Shown piece after piece: positions 1-6,990 of a stretch of 14,373 bases of DNA. The notes under the pieces were generated by a model, which was not told the DNA's origin, made no database searches, and saw only the letters and a list, made by a program, of their open reading frames with translations. Position numbers and translations under genes: made by a program. The DNA comes from JBFLYO01 sp040756745 (GTDB lineage: Bacteria > Bacteroidota > Ignavibacteria > UBA10030 > UBA6906): NCBI GenBank assembly GCA_040756745.1, contig JBFLYO010000050.1, forward strand, positions 1 through 14,373, read 5' to 3'. Positions within the stretch are counted from its first letter, which is position 1; every line of letters begins with the position of its first letter.

Positions 1-45
1 ATTAACGAAATGCAAGAAGAGGAGGGGTTGGGGGAGGAAATCACA

Positions 46-70
46 CCCTTCCCCTTTTCAAGGGGAAGGG
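46..70. repeat. Perfect 11-bp inverted repeat with 3-base loop
   Basis: The arms CCCTTCCCCTT (46-56) and AAGGGGAAGGG (60-70) are exact reverse complements around a TTC loop. No T-run follows on either strand, so this is not a standard intrinsic terminator. It lies in the 297-base non-coding stretch beyond the 3' end of the permease gene. C/G-rich palindromes like this are often dispersed intergenic repeats, but only one copy is present here, so that reading is inference. Confidence 0.6.
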
Positions 71-82
71 AAGGGGTTAGGG
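62..82 (+). other. Four G-tracts, potential G-quadruplex
   Basis: The plus strand has four runs of three or more G (62-65, 68-70, 73-76, 80-82) with spacers of 2, 2 and 3 bases. This fits the usual G-quadruplex pattern. It overlaps the right arm of the 46-70 inverted repeat, so the DNA could form either a hairpin or a quadruplex. Nothing in the sequence shows that it forms or acts in the cell. Confidence 0.35.
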
Positions 83-155
83 TTTCGTGATGCGAGGAAC
101 GGGGGAATCGTGGCGGGAGAGGTACGTCATGCCTCTGTCGAACGCCACATTCCCA

Positions 156-175
156 ATTAATGATTCGGCATTAAT
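156..175. repeat. Inverted repeat, 7-bp arms, 6-base loop
   Basis: ATTAATG (156-162) and CATTAAT (169-175) are exact reverse complements around a six-base loop. The element is AT-rich within GC-rich surroundings. It lies about 120 bases past the permease stop codon at 298-300. It could be an operator-like site for a gene left of the window or part of a 3' end structure. Confidence 0.4.
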
Positions 176-187
176 CGGATACGATAT

Positions 188-210
188 TAACTGTCAACTG
201 TTGACTGTTA
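188..210. repeat. Near-perfect 23-base palindrome
   Basis: TAACTGTCAAC (188-198) and GTTGACTGTTA (200-210) pair around a single central T with one mismatch. The inner GTCAAC/GTTGAC arms are perfect. It lies about 90 bases past the permease stop. No U-rich tail follows in the minus direction, so a terminator role is not supported. A protein-binding palindrome or a dispersed repeat are the alternatives. Confidence 0.45.
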
Positions 211-297
211 GAGACCCATCCGAATAACGTTGAACGGCGAATTGGCGGGGGGGGACAGGGGGAGAGTTATGTCGGAGATCGAGGCGGGTGAGGAATT

Positions 298-1692
298 TCA
301 GGCAATGTGTCGGGGGGGTGAGGACCTCCAATACGTATAAAACGGAATCCCCACGCCCAGCAACAGCAACCCCACAAACGAGTCCTCCGTCTGACTGATG
401 AGCGTGTTGATCACGAACCAGGTGGCGACTGCAACAAAGAGCAACGGCACAACCGGATAGCCGGGAACACGATACTCCGATGTCGCGCTTGCTTTCCTCT
501 TCCTCATGATGAATATCCCCGCCGCGCCAAGAGCGTAAAAGATCCATGCTGCAAACACAACGTAGGTGAAGATCTGATCGTACGTGCCGGTCAGCGTGAG
601 GATCGATGCCCAAAGGGCCTGGACGACAAGCGAACGGAACGGCGTGTGGTATTTCGGATGCACGTTGTCGATGCCTCGGAAAAACACCTTGTCCCGCGCC
701 ATCGCGAAATACACCCGCGCGGTCGTCATCGATGTCCCGTTGACAGTGCCGAATGTCGATATCATCACCGCTGCCGCAATGAGCGCGCCACCGTAACCGG
801 GAAAAACCCGCTCCATCATGTCGGCCGCAACAAGCTTCGACATCGCAATCTCACCGACAGGTATCACATACAGGTACGCAAGATTGGCAAGCACGTAAAC
901 CGCTATAACAATCACCGTTCCGAGTACCAGCGCGCGCGGAATGTTCTTCTTCGGCTCGTGAACCTCCCCGGCCAGGTAGGTCAGACTGTTCCACCCATCG
1001 TAGGACCATAGCGTTGCCACCATGGCGATGCCGATGGCGCCAAGGAGACTCCCGGATGATGGAACCCCCCACAGAGGGAAGAAATGCTCAGCGCTTCCAT
1101 TCCCCGCGGCAAAGCCCAGCACGATGATCGACGCAAGAGCCCCAACCTTGAGCGTGGTGAACAAGTTCTGCACAAACCCGCCGAACTGCACCCCGAAGTA
1201 GTTCACCGTGGCAACAGTGACAATCGCCCCGATGGCAACCAGCTTGACACCTATGTCGGCCATGGGATAGATGTTGCCAATAAGCGGCAGCTTCCAGGCC
1301 TCAAGCTCAGGGCTCAGATGAGGAAGGTCGACGAAAAAGCCGAAGTAACGGGCAAATGCAACGGCAATTGCGGCGATGGAGCCGGTCTGGTACACGATGA
1401 ACGTGCACCAGCCGTACAGGAACGCGGTCAGGTCGCCGTACAACACCCGGAAGAACACATATTGCCCTCCCGGCTCGGCGATCTCGCTCGCAATCTCCGC
1501 ATTCGTGAGCGCGCCCGCCAGCGTCAGCAATCCCGTCAGGATCCAAACGCCGATCATGACCCCCGGCACCTCGACTGCCATCGCAATGCGCTGAGGCGTC
1601 AGGAAAATACCCGAGCCGATGATGGAACCGACGACAACTGCGGAAGCCGAGAACAGACCGAGACGCCTGGAAAGGGTGGGCTGCGTGTCCAT
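298..1692 (-). CDS. APC-superfamily amino acid permease (LAT/SteT-like)
   Basis: A 464-residue polytopic inner-membrane protein with roughly twelve hydrophobic segments, the usual length for amino acid permeases of the APC fold. The unwound TM1 motif GSGIF is at residues 26-30. The stretch at 229-252 (LWSYDGWN, then AGE, then a basic loop ending NIPRAL) is typical of the L-amino-acid transporter and serine/threonine-exchanger group. Substrate and coupling cannot be read from sequence; neutral amino acid uptake or exchange is the likely role. It is the last gene of the minus-strand operon, starting 11 bases after the stop of the NDT-like gene. The coding strand has a C7 run (312-318) near the 3' end, where slippage would alter only the last few residues. 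Family is sure, substrate unknown. Confidence 0.9.
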   Translation of the reverse strand: MDTQPTLSRRLGLFSASAVVVGSIIGSGIFLTPQRIAMAVEVPGVMIGVWILTGLLTLAGALTNAEIASEIAEPGGQYVFFRVLYGDLTAFLYGWCTFIVYQTGSIAAIAVAFARYFGFFVDLPHLSPELEAWKLPLIGNIYPMADIGVKLVAIGAIVTVATVNYFGVQFGGFVQNLFTTLKVGALASIIVLGFAAGNGSAEHFFPLWGVPSSGSLLGAIGIAMVATLWSYDGWNSLTYLAGEVHEPKKNIPRALVLGTVIVIAVYVLANLAYLYVIPVGEIAMSKLVAADMMERVFPGYGGALIAAAVMISTFGTVNGTSMTTARVYFAMARDKVFFRGIDNVHPKYHTPFRSLVVQALWASILTLTGTYDQIFTYVVFAAWIFYALGAAGIFIMRKRKASATSEYRVPGYPVVPLLFVAVATWFVINTLISQTEDSFVGLLLLGVGIPFYTYWRSSPPRHIA

Positions 1693-1703
1693 GAAGGGAA
1701 CCT

Positions 1704-2201
1704 TCAGCGTTGTGGTCGCACGGGGTTCGTTGGCGGAACGGCCGATTCCTTCAGAGAACTCTTGAGGTCATCAAAACTGTCGAATATTCGGCTTGTGCAT
1801 CCCAGGACCCATCCCGGGATGTCCTCGACAGGCATGGCCGTGACGAGATAGGCGGGCTTTCCGGAATGGCGGGCCATGGTCAGCTCTCCCTTCGTCCCCG
1901 CCCCGCGCTGGGCAGCTTCATCCCAGTAACAGACAACGAAGTCTGTGCGCTCCGCAATCTCCCGGCAATCCAGATCGACGAGCTGCCGCACAATCTCCGT
2001 GAACGCGCCGATGTCCGAGAACTTGAGCGCCCGCATGTCGACCCCCGGATACGCGCGCTGGAGAAACCTATCGCTCTCCGCATTGGGATTGAAGACCGAG
2101 CAGTGCAGTTCGGATTCCAGCCATGATTGCAGTCCCCGCCGCCAGTCTCGTCCCTCGTCGGCCGCATACTCCATCCCTCCCGAGAGATAGACGCGCGGCA
2201 T
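1704..2201 (-). CDS. Nucleoside 2-deoxyribosyltransferase-like protein
   Basis: A soluble 165-residue protein. It opens with the beta-strand and turn MPRVYLSGGM seen in the nucleoside 2-deoxyribosyltransferase superfamily. Its C-terminal half has the other hallmark: a strand with acidic residues (TDFVVCYWDE, 86-95), then GAGTKGELTMA (100-110) and GKPAYLV. Glu106 is at the place of the catalytic glutamate in GTxxE motifs. Classical members swap bases between deoxynucleosides or hydrolyse nucleoside monophosphates; many relatives have no known reaction. I chose ATG 2201 because homology begins there. An in-frame start at 2345 would add 48 low-complexity Ser/Pro/Arg residues lying over the upstream gene. 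Only one base separates this start from the upstream stop, implying translational coupling. hpt in the same operon suggests nucleotide salvage or clean-up, but that is inference. Confidence 0.72.
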   Translation of the reverse strand: MPRVYLSGGMEYAADEGRDWRRGLQSWLESELHCSVFNPNAESDRFLQRAYPGVDMRALKFSDIGAFTEIVRQLVDLDCREIAERTDFVVCYWDEAAQRGAGTKGELTMARHSGKPAYLVTAMPVEDIPGWVLGCTSRIFDSFDDLKSSLKESAVPPTNPVRPQR

Positions 2202-2202
2202 G

Positions 2203-2868
2203 TCAGGTGAGTCCGTCGAGCTTGAAGACGTTGACCGCAGGGAGAAGGAAGGTGTACATGATCCACATGACGCCGCCGACGGAGAGGGGGATCGAGAGAT
2301 TGTCGTCCGGACCGACCGTGGAGGATTCGACAATTGCGCCGACAAGCGCTCCTGCGACGCCGATCATGTACTCGCCGGCGAGGTACTCAACCTTGGGGGC
2401 GAGTGCCACCACGATCAGCGCGCTGATGAAGAATGCCGCCGCGCCTTCGAGCGTCTTGGTGAGGAAGCGGTGGCGGCCGAACCGGCGCCCGATGAGAGCG
2501 GCACTGGAATCGGAGATGATCAGGATGGCGAAGGCCGTGATGACGATGACTTTCGGGAAGAACATGACGCAGAGGGTGGCGGCAAAGAGGACGTAGGTTG
2601 CTCCGTTGAGGCGCCGGCCGGTCTCGTTCCGCTCGTGTGCACGAAGAAGGAAGCCGAACAGGCGGTTGTACAGCCGCCCGACTGCCGGAATGAACAACCG
2701 GGCGATATCGGAGAGCCCGAAGGCGAGCGTAAGGGGGATCAGGATGGAGAGGGCGGTCTGCTTTGTAATGAAATAATAGACGACCGGGATCAGGAGCGAG
2801 AGGAGATGGATCCCCTTGCGGATGAACTCCGTGGCGTAGCTCTCCTCGACGCTCCGCAGACCGTTCAT
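2203..2868 (-). CDS. CTP-dependent polyprenol/phytol/diacylglycerol kinase family membrane protein
   Basis: A 221-residue integral membrane protein with about six or seven hydrophobic segments. Family marks in order are the N-terminal RKGIHLLSLLIP (17-28), the loop NGATYVL (88-94), the signature SDSSAALIGRRFGRH (119-133) followed by KTLEGAAAFF (138-147), and the C-terminal acidic motif DDNLSIPL (188-195). These are shared by the dolichol kinase (SEC59), DGK1 and phytol kinase (VTE5) group, which uses CTP to phosphorylate lipid alcohols. Such bacterial genes are often labelled phosphatidate cytidylyltransferase. The substrate here is unknown; polyprenol, phytol or diacylglycerol are the options. 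The start overlaps the ftsH stop as ATGA, so translation is probably coupled. This gene is not part of the conserved tilS-hpt-ftsH core. Confidence 0.78.
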   Translation of the reverse strand: MNGLRSVEESYATEFIRKGIHLLSLLIPVVYYFITKQTALSILIPLTLAFGLSDIARLFIPAVGRLYNRLFGFLLRAHERNETGRRLNGATYVLFAATLCVMFFPKVIVITAFAILIISDSSAALIGRRFGRHRFLTKTLEGAAAFFISALIVVALAPKVEYLAGEYMIGVAGALVGAIVESSTVGPDDNLSIPLSVGGVMWIMYTFLLPAVNVFKLDGLT

Positions 2869-4904
2869 TTCTTCGCGGGGGGTGCCTCGGCTTGCGTCGG
2901 TTGACCGTTTCCGCGTCTGTCCACGGGAGGGAGCTCTTCACCCCTGATGATTGTATCGATCTCCGACGCATCGAGGATCTCCCGCTCCAGGAGCGCGGCC
3001 GCGAGCCGGTGCAGCGTGCTGATGTTCTCGTTGAGGATTTTCTCCGCTCGCTTCATCCCGCTTGTCACGATCTTCTTGATCTCTTCGTCAATCGCGATGG
3101 CGGTATCCTCGCTGAAGTTCCGATGGCGCGTAATCTGCCGCCCCAGGAAGATCTCCTCGTCCCGCTGTCCGTATGCGAGCGGACCAAGCTTCTCGCTCAT
3201 GCCCCATTCCGTCACCATCTTGCGCGCCAGTTCGGTCGCCCGCTCGATGTCGTTCCCCGCCCCCGTCGTGAGCTCCTTGAAGATGATCTTTTCTGCCGCG
3301 CGACCGCCAAGTGCATACGCAATCATCGCCTCGAGGTACGCCTTCGAATACGTATGCTTCTCGTCGATGGGAAGATAGGTCGTGAGTCCCAGCGCGCGCC
3401 CGCGCGGGATGATCGTGACTTTGTGGACAGGGTCCGCCTCGGGGATCATTCTCGCGACGAGCACGTGGCCGATCTCGTGATAGGAGGTGACCTTTTTCTC
3501 CTTCTCCGAGATGATCATGCTCTTCCGCTCCATTCCCATCATCACTTTGTCCTTGGCCTCCTCGAAGTGCCGCATCGTGACCGCCTTGGCGTTCTGCCGT
3601 GCTGCAAGCAGCGCCGCCTCGTTCACGAGGTTGGCGAGATCCGCGCCCGCGAGGCCCGGCGTCCCCTTGGCGAGAGTCTCCAGGGTCACGTCGTCGGCGA
3701 GCGGGATGTTCTTGGTGTGGACGCGCAGGATTCCCTCGCGCCCCTTCACGTCGGGTCGGTCCACCACCACCTGCCGGTCGAACCGGCCGGGCCGCATGAG
3801 TGCCGGATCGAGCACGTCGGGCCGGTTGGTTGCGGCAATGATGATCACGCCGCTGTTCTGCTCAAAACCGTCCATCTCGACGAGGAGCTGGTTCAGCGTC
3901 TGTTCTCGCTCGTCATGTCCGCCTCCAAGGCCTGCGCCGCGGTGGCGGCCGACGGCATCGATTTCGTCGATGAAGATGATGCAGGGGGCGCTCTTCTTCC
4001 CCTGCTCGAAGAGGTCGCGCACGCGGCTCGCGCCGACGCCGACGAACATCTCAACGAAATCAGCGCCCGAGATCGTGAAAAAAGGCACTCCGGCTTCCCC
4101 GGCGACTGCCCGGGCAAGAAGCGTCTTGCCTGTGCCGGGAGGACCGAGCAGCAGCACGCCCCGCGGAATCTTCCCGCCAAGCTTCTGGAACTTCGAGGGC
4201 TCCTTCAGGAACTCAATGATCTCAGCAAGCTCGACCTTCGCTTCATCGGCTCCCGCCACGTCGAGGAACGTGACCTTCGGCGACCCCTCGCTCAGCAACT
4301 TCGCGCGGCTCTTGCCGAAGGAGAAGATACCCCGCGGTCCCCCGGCGCCTCCCTGCATGCGGCGCATGATGATGAGCCAGACCACGAGTAGAAGAACCCA
4401 GGGGAGCGCGCTCACCAGGGCGCTGATCCAGGCGTTATCCTCTTTCTGGACCGTGAACCGGATGCCCCGATCGTTCCACTCCTTGATGACTCCGCTGTCG
4501 AGGATTGGCAGCGTCAGCGTGAACCGCTGAAAGGAGACTTCCTTGCCGCCGCGGCTGAGCCGTGCGGGCTCGCGCAGCGTGCCGTGGAAGTCGTAATTGG
4601 TGAACTCTGATTTCTTGATGACGGCGTCCGTGATCAGGTTCTTCGAGAGCAGCGTCTGGTATTCGGTGTACGACACCTCGACCTCCGTCCCCTCGGTCCC
4701 CTTGAACAGCGTCAGGACGACGAACACCAGCAGAATGATCGCCGACCAGCTGATGACGACCTTCAGTACCTTGTTCCAGTTGAAGTCGTCGTCCTGCCGG
4801 AACTGCGGTCCCGACCGCTTCCCCTTGGAAGGCGGACGGAGCCCCCGCCGCCTGTCGCCGTCGCCGGGCCGCCGCCCGTTGTCCTGTGATCTGTTATCGT
4901 CCAT
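2865..4904 (-). CDS. ftsH: ATP-dependent zinc metalloprotease FtsH
   Basis: A 679-residue membrane-bound AAA protease that degrades misfolded membrane proteins and short-lived regulators. A basic hydrophilic N-terminus (1-45) precedes TM1 (about 47-66). A periplasmic domain and TM2 (about 164-180) follow. The AAA module has Walker A GPPGTGKT (254-261), pore loop MFVGVG (286-291), Walker B IIFIDEID (309-316) and the second region of homology with RPGRFDR (371-377). The protease domain has zinc motif HEIGH (476-480) and the third-ligand region NDIERAT (551-557). Nearly all FtsH proteins read HEAGH, so Ile478 is unusual, but His, Glu and His are intact and activity is expected. hpt lies 21 bases upstream. 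AGGAG sits 13 bases before the ATG, farther than usual. The C-terminal tail is Pro/Gln/Ala-rich. Confidence 0.97.
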   Translation of the reverse strand: MDDNRSQDNGRRPGDGDRRRGLRPPSKGKRSGPQFRQDDDFNWNKVLKVVISWSAIILLVFVVLTLFKGTEGTEVEVSYTEYQTLLSKNLITDAVIKKSEFTNYDFHGTLREPARLSRGGKEVSFQRFTLTLPILDSGVIKEWNDRGIRFTVQKEDNAWISALVSALPWVLLLVVWLIIMRRMQGGAGGPRGIFSFGKSRAKLLSEGSPKVTFLDVAGADEAKVELAEIIEFLKEPSKFQKLGGKIPRGVLLLGPPGTGKTLLARAVAGEAGVPFFTISGADFVEMFVGVGASRVRDLFEQGKKSAPCIIFIDEIDAVGRHRGAGLGGGHDEREQTLNQLLVEMDGFEQNSGVIIIAATNRPDVLDPALMRPGRFDRQVVVDRPDVKGREGILRVHTKNIPLADDVTLETLAKGTPGLAGADLANLVNEAALLAARQNAKAVTMRHFEEAKDKVMMGMERKSMIISEKEKKVTSYHEIGHVLVARMIPEADPVHKVTIIPRGRALGLTTYLPIDEKHTYSKAYLEAMIAYALGGRAAEKIIFKELTTGAGNDIERATELARKMVTEWGMSEKLGPLAYGQRDEEIFLGRQITRHRNFSEDTAIAIDEEIKKIVTSGMKRAEKILNENISTLHRLAAALLEREILDASEIDTIIRGEELPPVDRRGNGQPTQAEAPPAKK

Positions 4905-4925
4905 GGCCCCGAACAGTCTCCTCTC

Positions 4926-5495
4926 TTACGCCCGCGCGCCAGCGCGGTTCAGTTTCTTCTGCAATCGGTAAATTGCCTTCAGATTTCGCTCCCGCTGCGC
5001 GTAATCGAGGCCGTACCCGATTACGAAATCGGGCGGGATGGAAAACCCTATGTACTCGACCTGCGTCCCCGGCTTCACCGAGGCCGTTTTGTATAGGAGT
5101 GTAACAACCTTCAGCGAACGGGGGTTCTGCGGCTCGATCAGGTGCCGGATATATTCGACGGACAACCCGGTATCGACGATGTCTTCCACCATAATAATGT
5201 CACGCCCCTGCACCTGGCAGTTCAAGTCTTTCAACAGCCGCACGTTGCCCGAACTGATCTTCGCGTCCCCGTAGCTCGAGAGCTTCAGGAAGTCGACCTC
5301 GCAGTCGATTGTGACTTCCCTGATCAGGTCTGCGAAGAAAATGAACGAGCCGTTCAGCACGCCGATGAACACAGGAACCGTGTTGCGGTAGTCCCTGCTG
5401 ATCTGTCGCGCAAGCTGCCGGACCTTGGCTTTGATCCGGCGCGCGCTGATCATCTCTACAAACTTGTCGCCGTTGACCGTGATCGGTCGGGGCAT
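4926..5495 (-). CDS. hpt: Hypoxanthine phosphoribosyltransferase
   Basis: A 189-residue cytosolic purine-salvage enzyme that joins hypoxanthine (often also guanine) to PRPP, giving IMP or GMP. Length fits bacterial HPRT. The PRPP-binding loop is IMVEDIVDTGLS (101-112), with the paired acidic residues Glu104 and Asp105. The LNG turn (47-49) and the flexible-loop SSYG (73-76) are present. The C-terminal PPDFVIGYGLDY (154-165) closes the purine pocket. The ATG lies one base after the tilS stop, so the two genes are probably translated together. tilS-hpt-ftsH order is conserved in distant bacteria, including Bacillus, which supports the assignment. No Shine-Dalgarno sequence is visible, in line with coupling. 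Confidence 0.95.
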   Translation of the reverse strand: MPRPITVNGDKFVEMISARRIKAKVRQLARQISRDYRNTVPVFIGVLNGSFIFFADLIREVTIDCEVDFLKLSSYGDAKISSGNVRLLKDLNCQVQGRDIIMVEDIVDTGLSVEYIRHLIEPQNPRSLKVVTLLYKTASVKPGTQVEYIGFSIPPDFVIGYGLDYAQRERNLKAIYRLQKKLNRAGARA

Positions 5496-5496
5496 C

Positions 5497-6885
5497 TCAG
5501 GCGTTTTCGGTTGATGAGAATTCCAGTTTCAGCACGCGCCGGGTCGCTGCTGTGACCTTGAACCGGTCATCGATCCGGCGGCCGCACACCCAGACGACGC
5601 TGCCGTCGTCCGTTTCGAGAATGGGGACACGGTGCTTTTCGTGCAATGGTACCTTCTCATCCACGAAAAAGTCGCTGATCTTCTTTTGCCCCCGCATGCC
5701 GAGAGGGATGAACGCATCCCCCTCGCGCCAGCTCCGCAGTTGCAGCCGGCGTCCCGCGATGCGATCGGCGTCGATATATTCTGTCATTCCTCCGGTTCGC
5801 GGCAGGGGCTGGGGGAGCGGGACGAATGCTGAGGCGAACCGCCCCTCGCCCACCCGGTACTCTCGTCCCGGTTCCACCGGGAAGCTGAAGTGCTGGGGGG
5901 GAGCCGGCTTCTCAATCAGAATCGAATCTCTCTCCCGCATCGCCTCAAAGCCCTCAGGGAGCGAGACGCGGGCGCCTGGAGTGGCCGACATAAGAGCCGA
6001 CACCGCCTCCACGTGCGCGCTCAGCAGCCGGACGCCAACCTCCTCGCCCGCCTTCTGGAGAACGATCTCACGGAGAATCGGAGGCAGACTCTTCAACTGC
6101 CGAAGCGCAACCTCCATCCCTCCTCCCGCATTGCGGCTCAGACATTCCCCTCCTACCCTCTGCGCCTCTGTGGTCAAATATTCAAAGAGAGCCCTTACGT
6201 GCTCAGTGGACCGGGCAACATTCTCCACCGCGGAAGGGTTGACCAACTCCTGCACCAGCGGAATGACTTTGTGCCTCAACGCGTTGCGCGTGTAATCGTC
6301 CGCCTGGTTCGACGAGTCGGTCCGGAACGGGATCTTCTGTTCACGCGCGTAGGCCTCGATCTCCTCCCGCCGGGCGAACAGGAGCGGCCTGATCACGCCG
6401 TCGTCCTCACGGACCGTTGGGATCCCCGCCAGCCCCCGCAATCCCGCCCCGCGGAAGAGATGCAGCAGGACCGTCTCCGCGTTATCGTCCGCGTGATGTC
6501 CTGTCGCGATCGCCTGGGCGCCCGTCGATGCCTTGACCTCGTGCAGGAACGCATACCGGAGGTTCCGGGCCGTCTCCTGAATGCCTGCACCACTCCGCGC
6601 CGCAGCGCCCGCGGTGTCCCCCCGTCCGCCGTGGAACGCGAGTCCGTATTCCCTGGCGCGGTCGGCAACCAGTGCTTCATCCCCGTCCGACTCGGGGCCG
6701 CGAAGCTGATGGTTGAAATGCGCCACGACAAGTGTCAGCCCCCGCTCGCGCGAGAGGAGGTCGAGGAGGACCATCGAATCGACTCCTCCGCTGACCGCCA
6801 CGATAACACGATCGCGCTCCCCGAACAACCTGTGCGTGCGGCTGTACTCATGGAAGCGCGATGAGAGTGTTCCGGGGGAGGACAT
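5497..6885 (-). CDS. tilS: tRNA(Ile)-lysidine synthase TilS
   Basis: A 462-residue cytosolic enzyme that uses ATP and lysine to turn C34 of the CAU-anticodon isoleucine tRNA into lysidine, so that it reads AUA. The N-terminal PP-loop ATPase motif is SGGVDS (32-37). Typical TilS blocks follow: FNHQLRG (57-63), GHHADDNAETVLLHLFRGAG (129-148) and RTDSSNQADDYTRNALRH (188-205). A variable middle domain and the C-terminal TilS domain (about 375-455: LRSWREGDAF, KKISDFF, VPILE, VWVCGRRIDDRF) complete it. Length is near the Bacillus form. The ATG at 6885 has no clear ribosome site and lies only 20 bases after the 3' end of a CAT tRNA on the same strand, so both are probably on one transcript. It overlaps nothing and leads the hpt-ftsH operon. 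Confidence 0.94.
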   Translation of the reverse strand: MSSPGTLSSRFHEYSRTHRLFGERDRVIVAVSGGVDSMVLLDLLSRERGLTLVVAHFNHQLRGPESDGDEALVADRAREYGLAFHGGRGDTAGAAARSGAGIQETARNLRYAFLHEVKASTGAQAIATGHHADDNAETVLLHLFRGAGLRGLAGIPTVREDDGVIRPLLFARREEIEAYAREQKIPFRTDSSNQADDYTRNALRHKVIPLVQELVNPSAVENVARSTEHVRALFEYLTTEAQRVGGECLSRNAGGGMEVALRQLKSLPPILREIVLQKAGEEVGVRLLSAHVEAVSALMSATPGARVSLPEGFEAMRERDSILIEKPAPPQHFSFPVEPGREYRVGEGRFASAFVPLPQPLPRTGGMTEYIDADRIAGRRLQLRSWREGDAFIPLGMRGQKKISDFFVDEKVPLHEKHRVPILETDDGSVVWVCGRRIDDRFKVTAATRRVLKLEFSSTENA

Positions 6886-6905
6886 GGCGGCGCACCGTTG
6901 GACCG

Positions 6906-6981
6906 TGGTAGCGGGAGAGGGATTCGAACCCCCGACACACGGATTATGATTCCGTTGCTCTACCGACTGAGCTATCCCGCC
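6906..6981 (-). tRNA. tRNA with CAT anticodon, probably elongator tRNA-Met
   Basis: The minus strand folds as a complete 76-base cloverleaf including encoded CCA (6908-6906). The acceptor arms are GGCGGGA and TCCCGCT with a G1-T72 wobble. The D arm starts GCTCAG and has GG then GAGC. The anticodon stem ACGGA/TCCGT holds the loop ATCATAA (anticodon CAT), and the T loop is TTCGAAT. CAT fits elongator Met, or Ile before lysidine is made. The G1-T72 end and G4-C69, G5-C68 pairs resemble Bacillus tRNA-Met as I recall it, and lack the C4-G69 and C5-G68 pairs important for TilS in E. coli, so Met is favoured. It is not an initiator by acceptor mismatch (no C1-A72). Base 32 is A, where a pyrimidine is usual. 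tilS follows 20 bases downstream. Confidence 0.9.
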
Positions 6982-6990
6982 GGGTCTTGC

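Noticed and set aside
1084..1851. 255-codon plus-strand open frame opposite the permease
   Set aside because: The permease is a clear APC protein across this stretch. The shadow is rich in Arg, Gln and Asp and matches nothing.
2202..2345. Extended start for the NDT-like gene at 2345
   Set aside because: The added 48 residues are low-complexity Ser/Pro/Arg read over the upstream gene; homology starts at ATG 2201.
2892..4391. 499-codon plus-strand open frame opposite ftsH (and 3487-4530 in another frame)
   Set aside because: The minus strand has unmistakable full-length FtsH. The opposite frames read as Arg/His/Ser-rich shadow sequence with no domain, as expected in GC-rich DNA.
5890..6864. 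324-codon plus-strand open frame opposite tilS
   Set aside because: tilS motifs occupy the minus strand throughout; the shadow has no recognizable domain.
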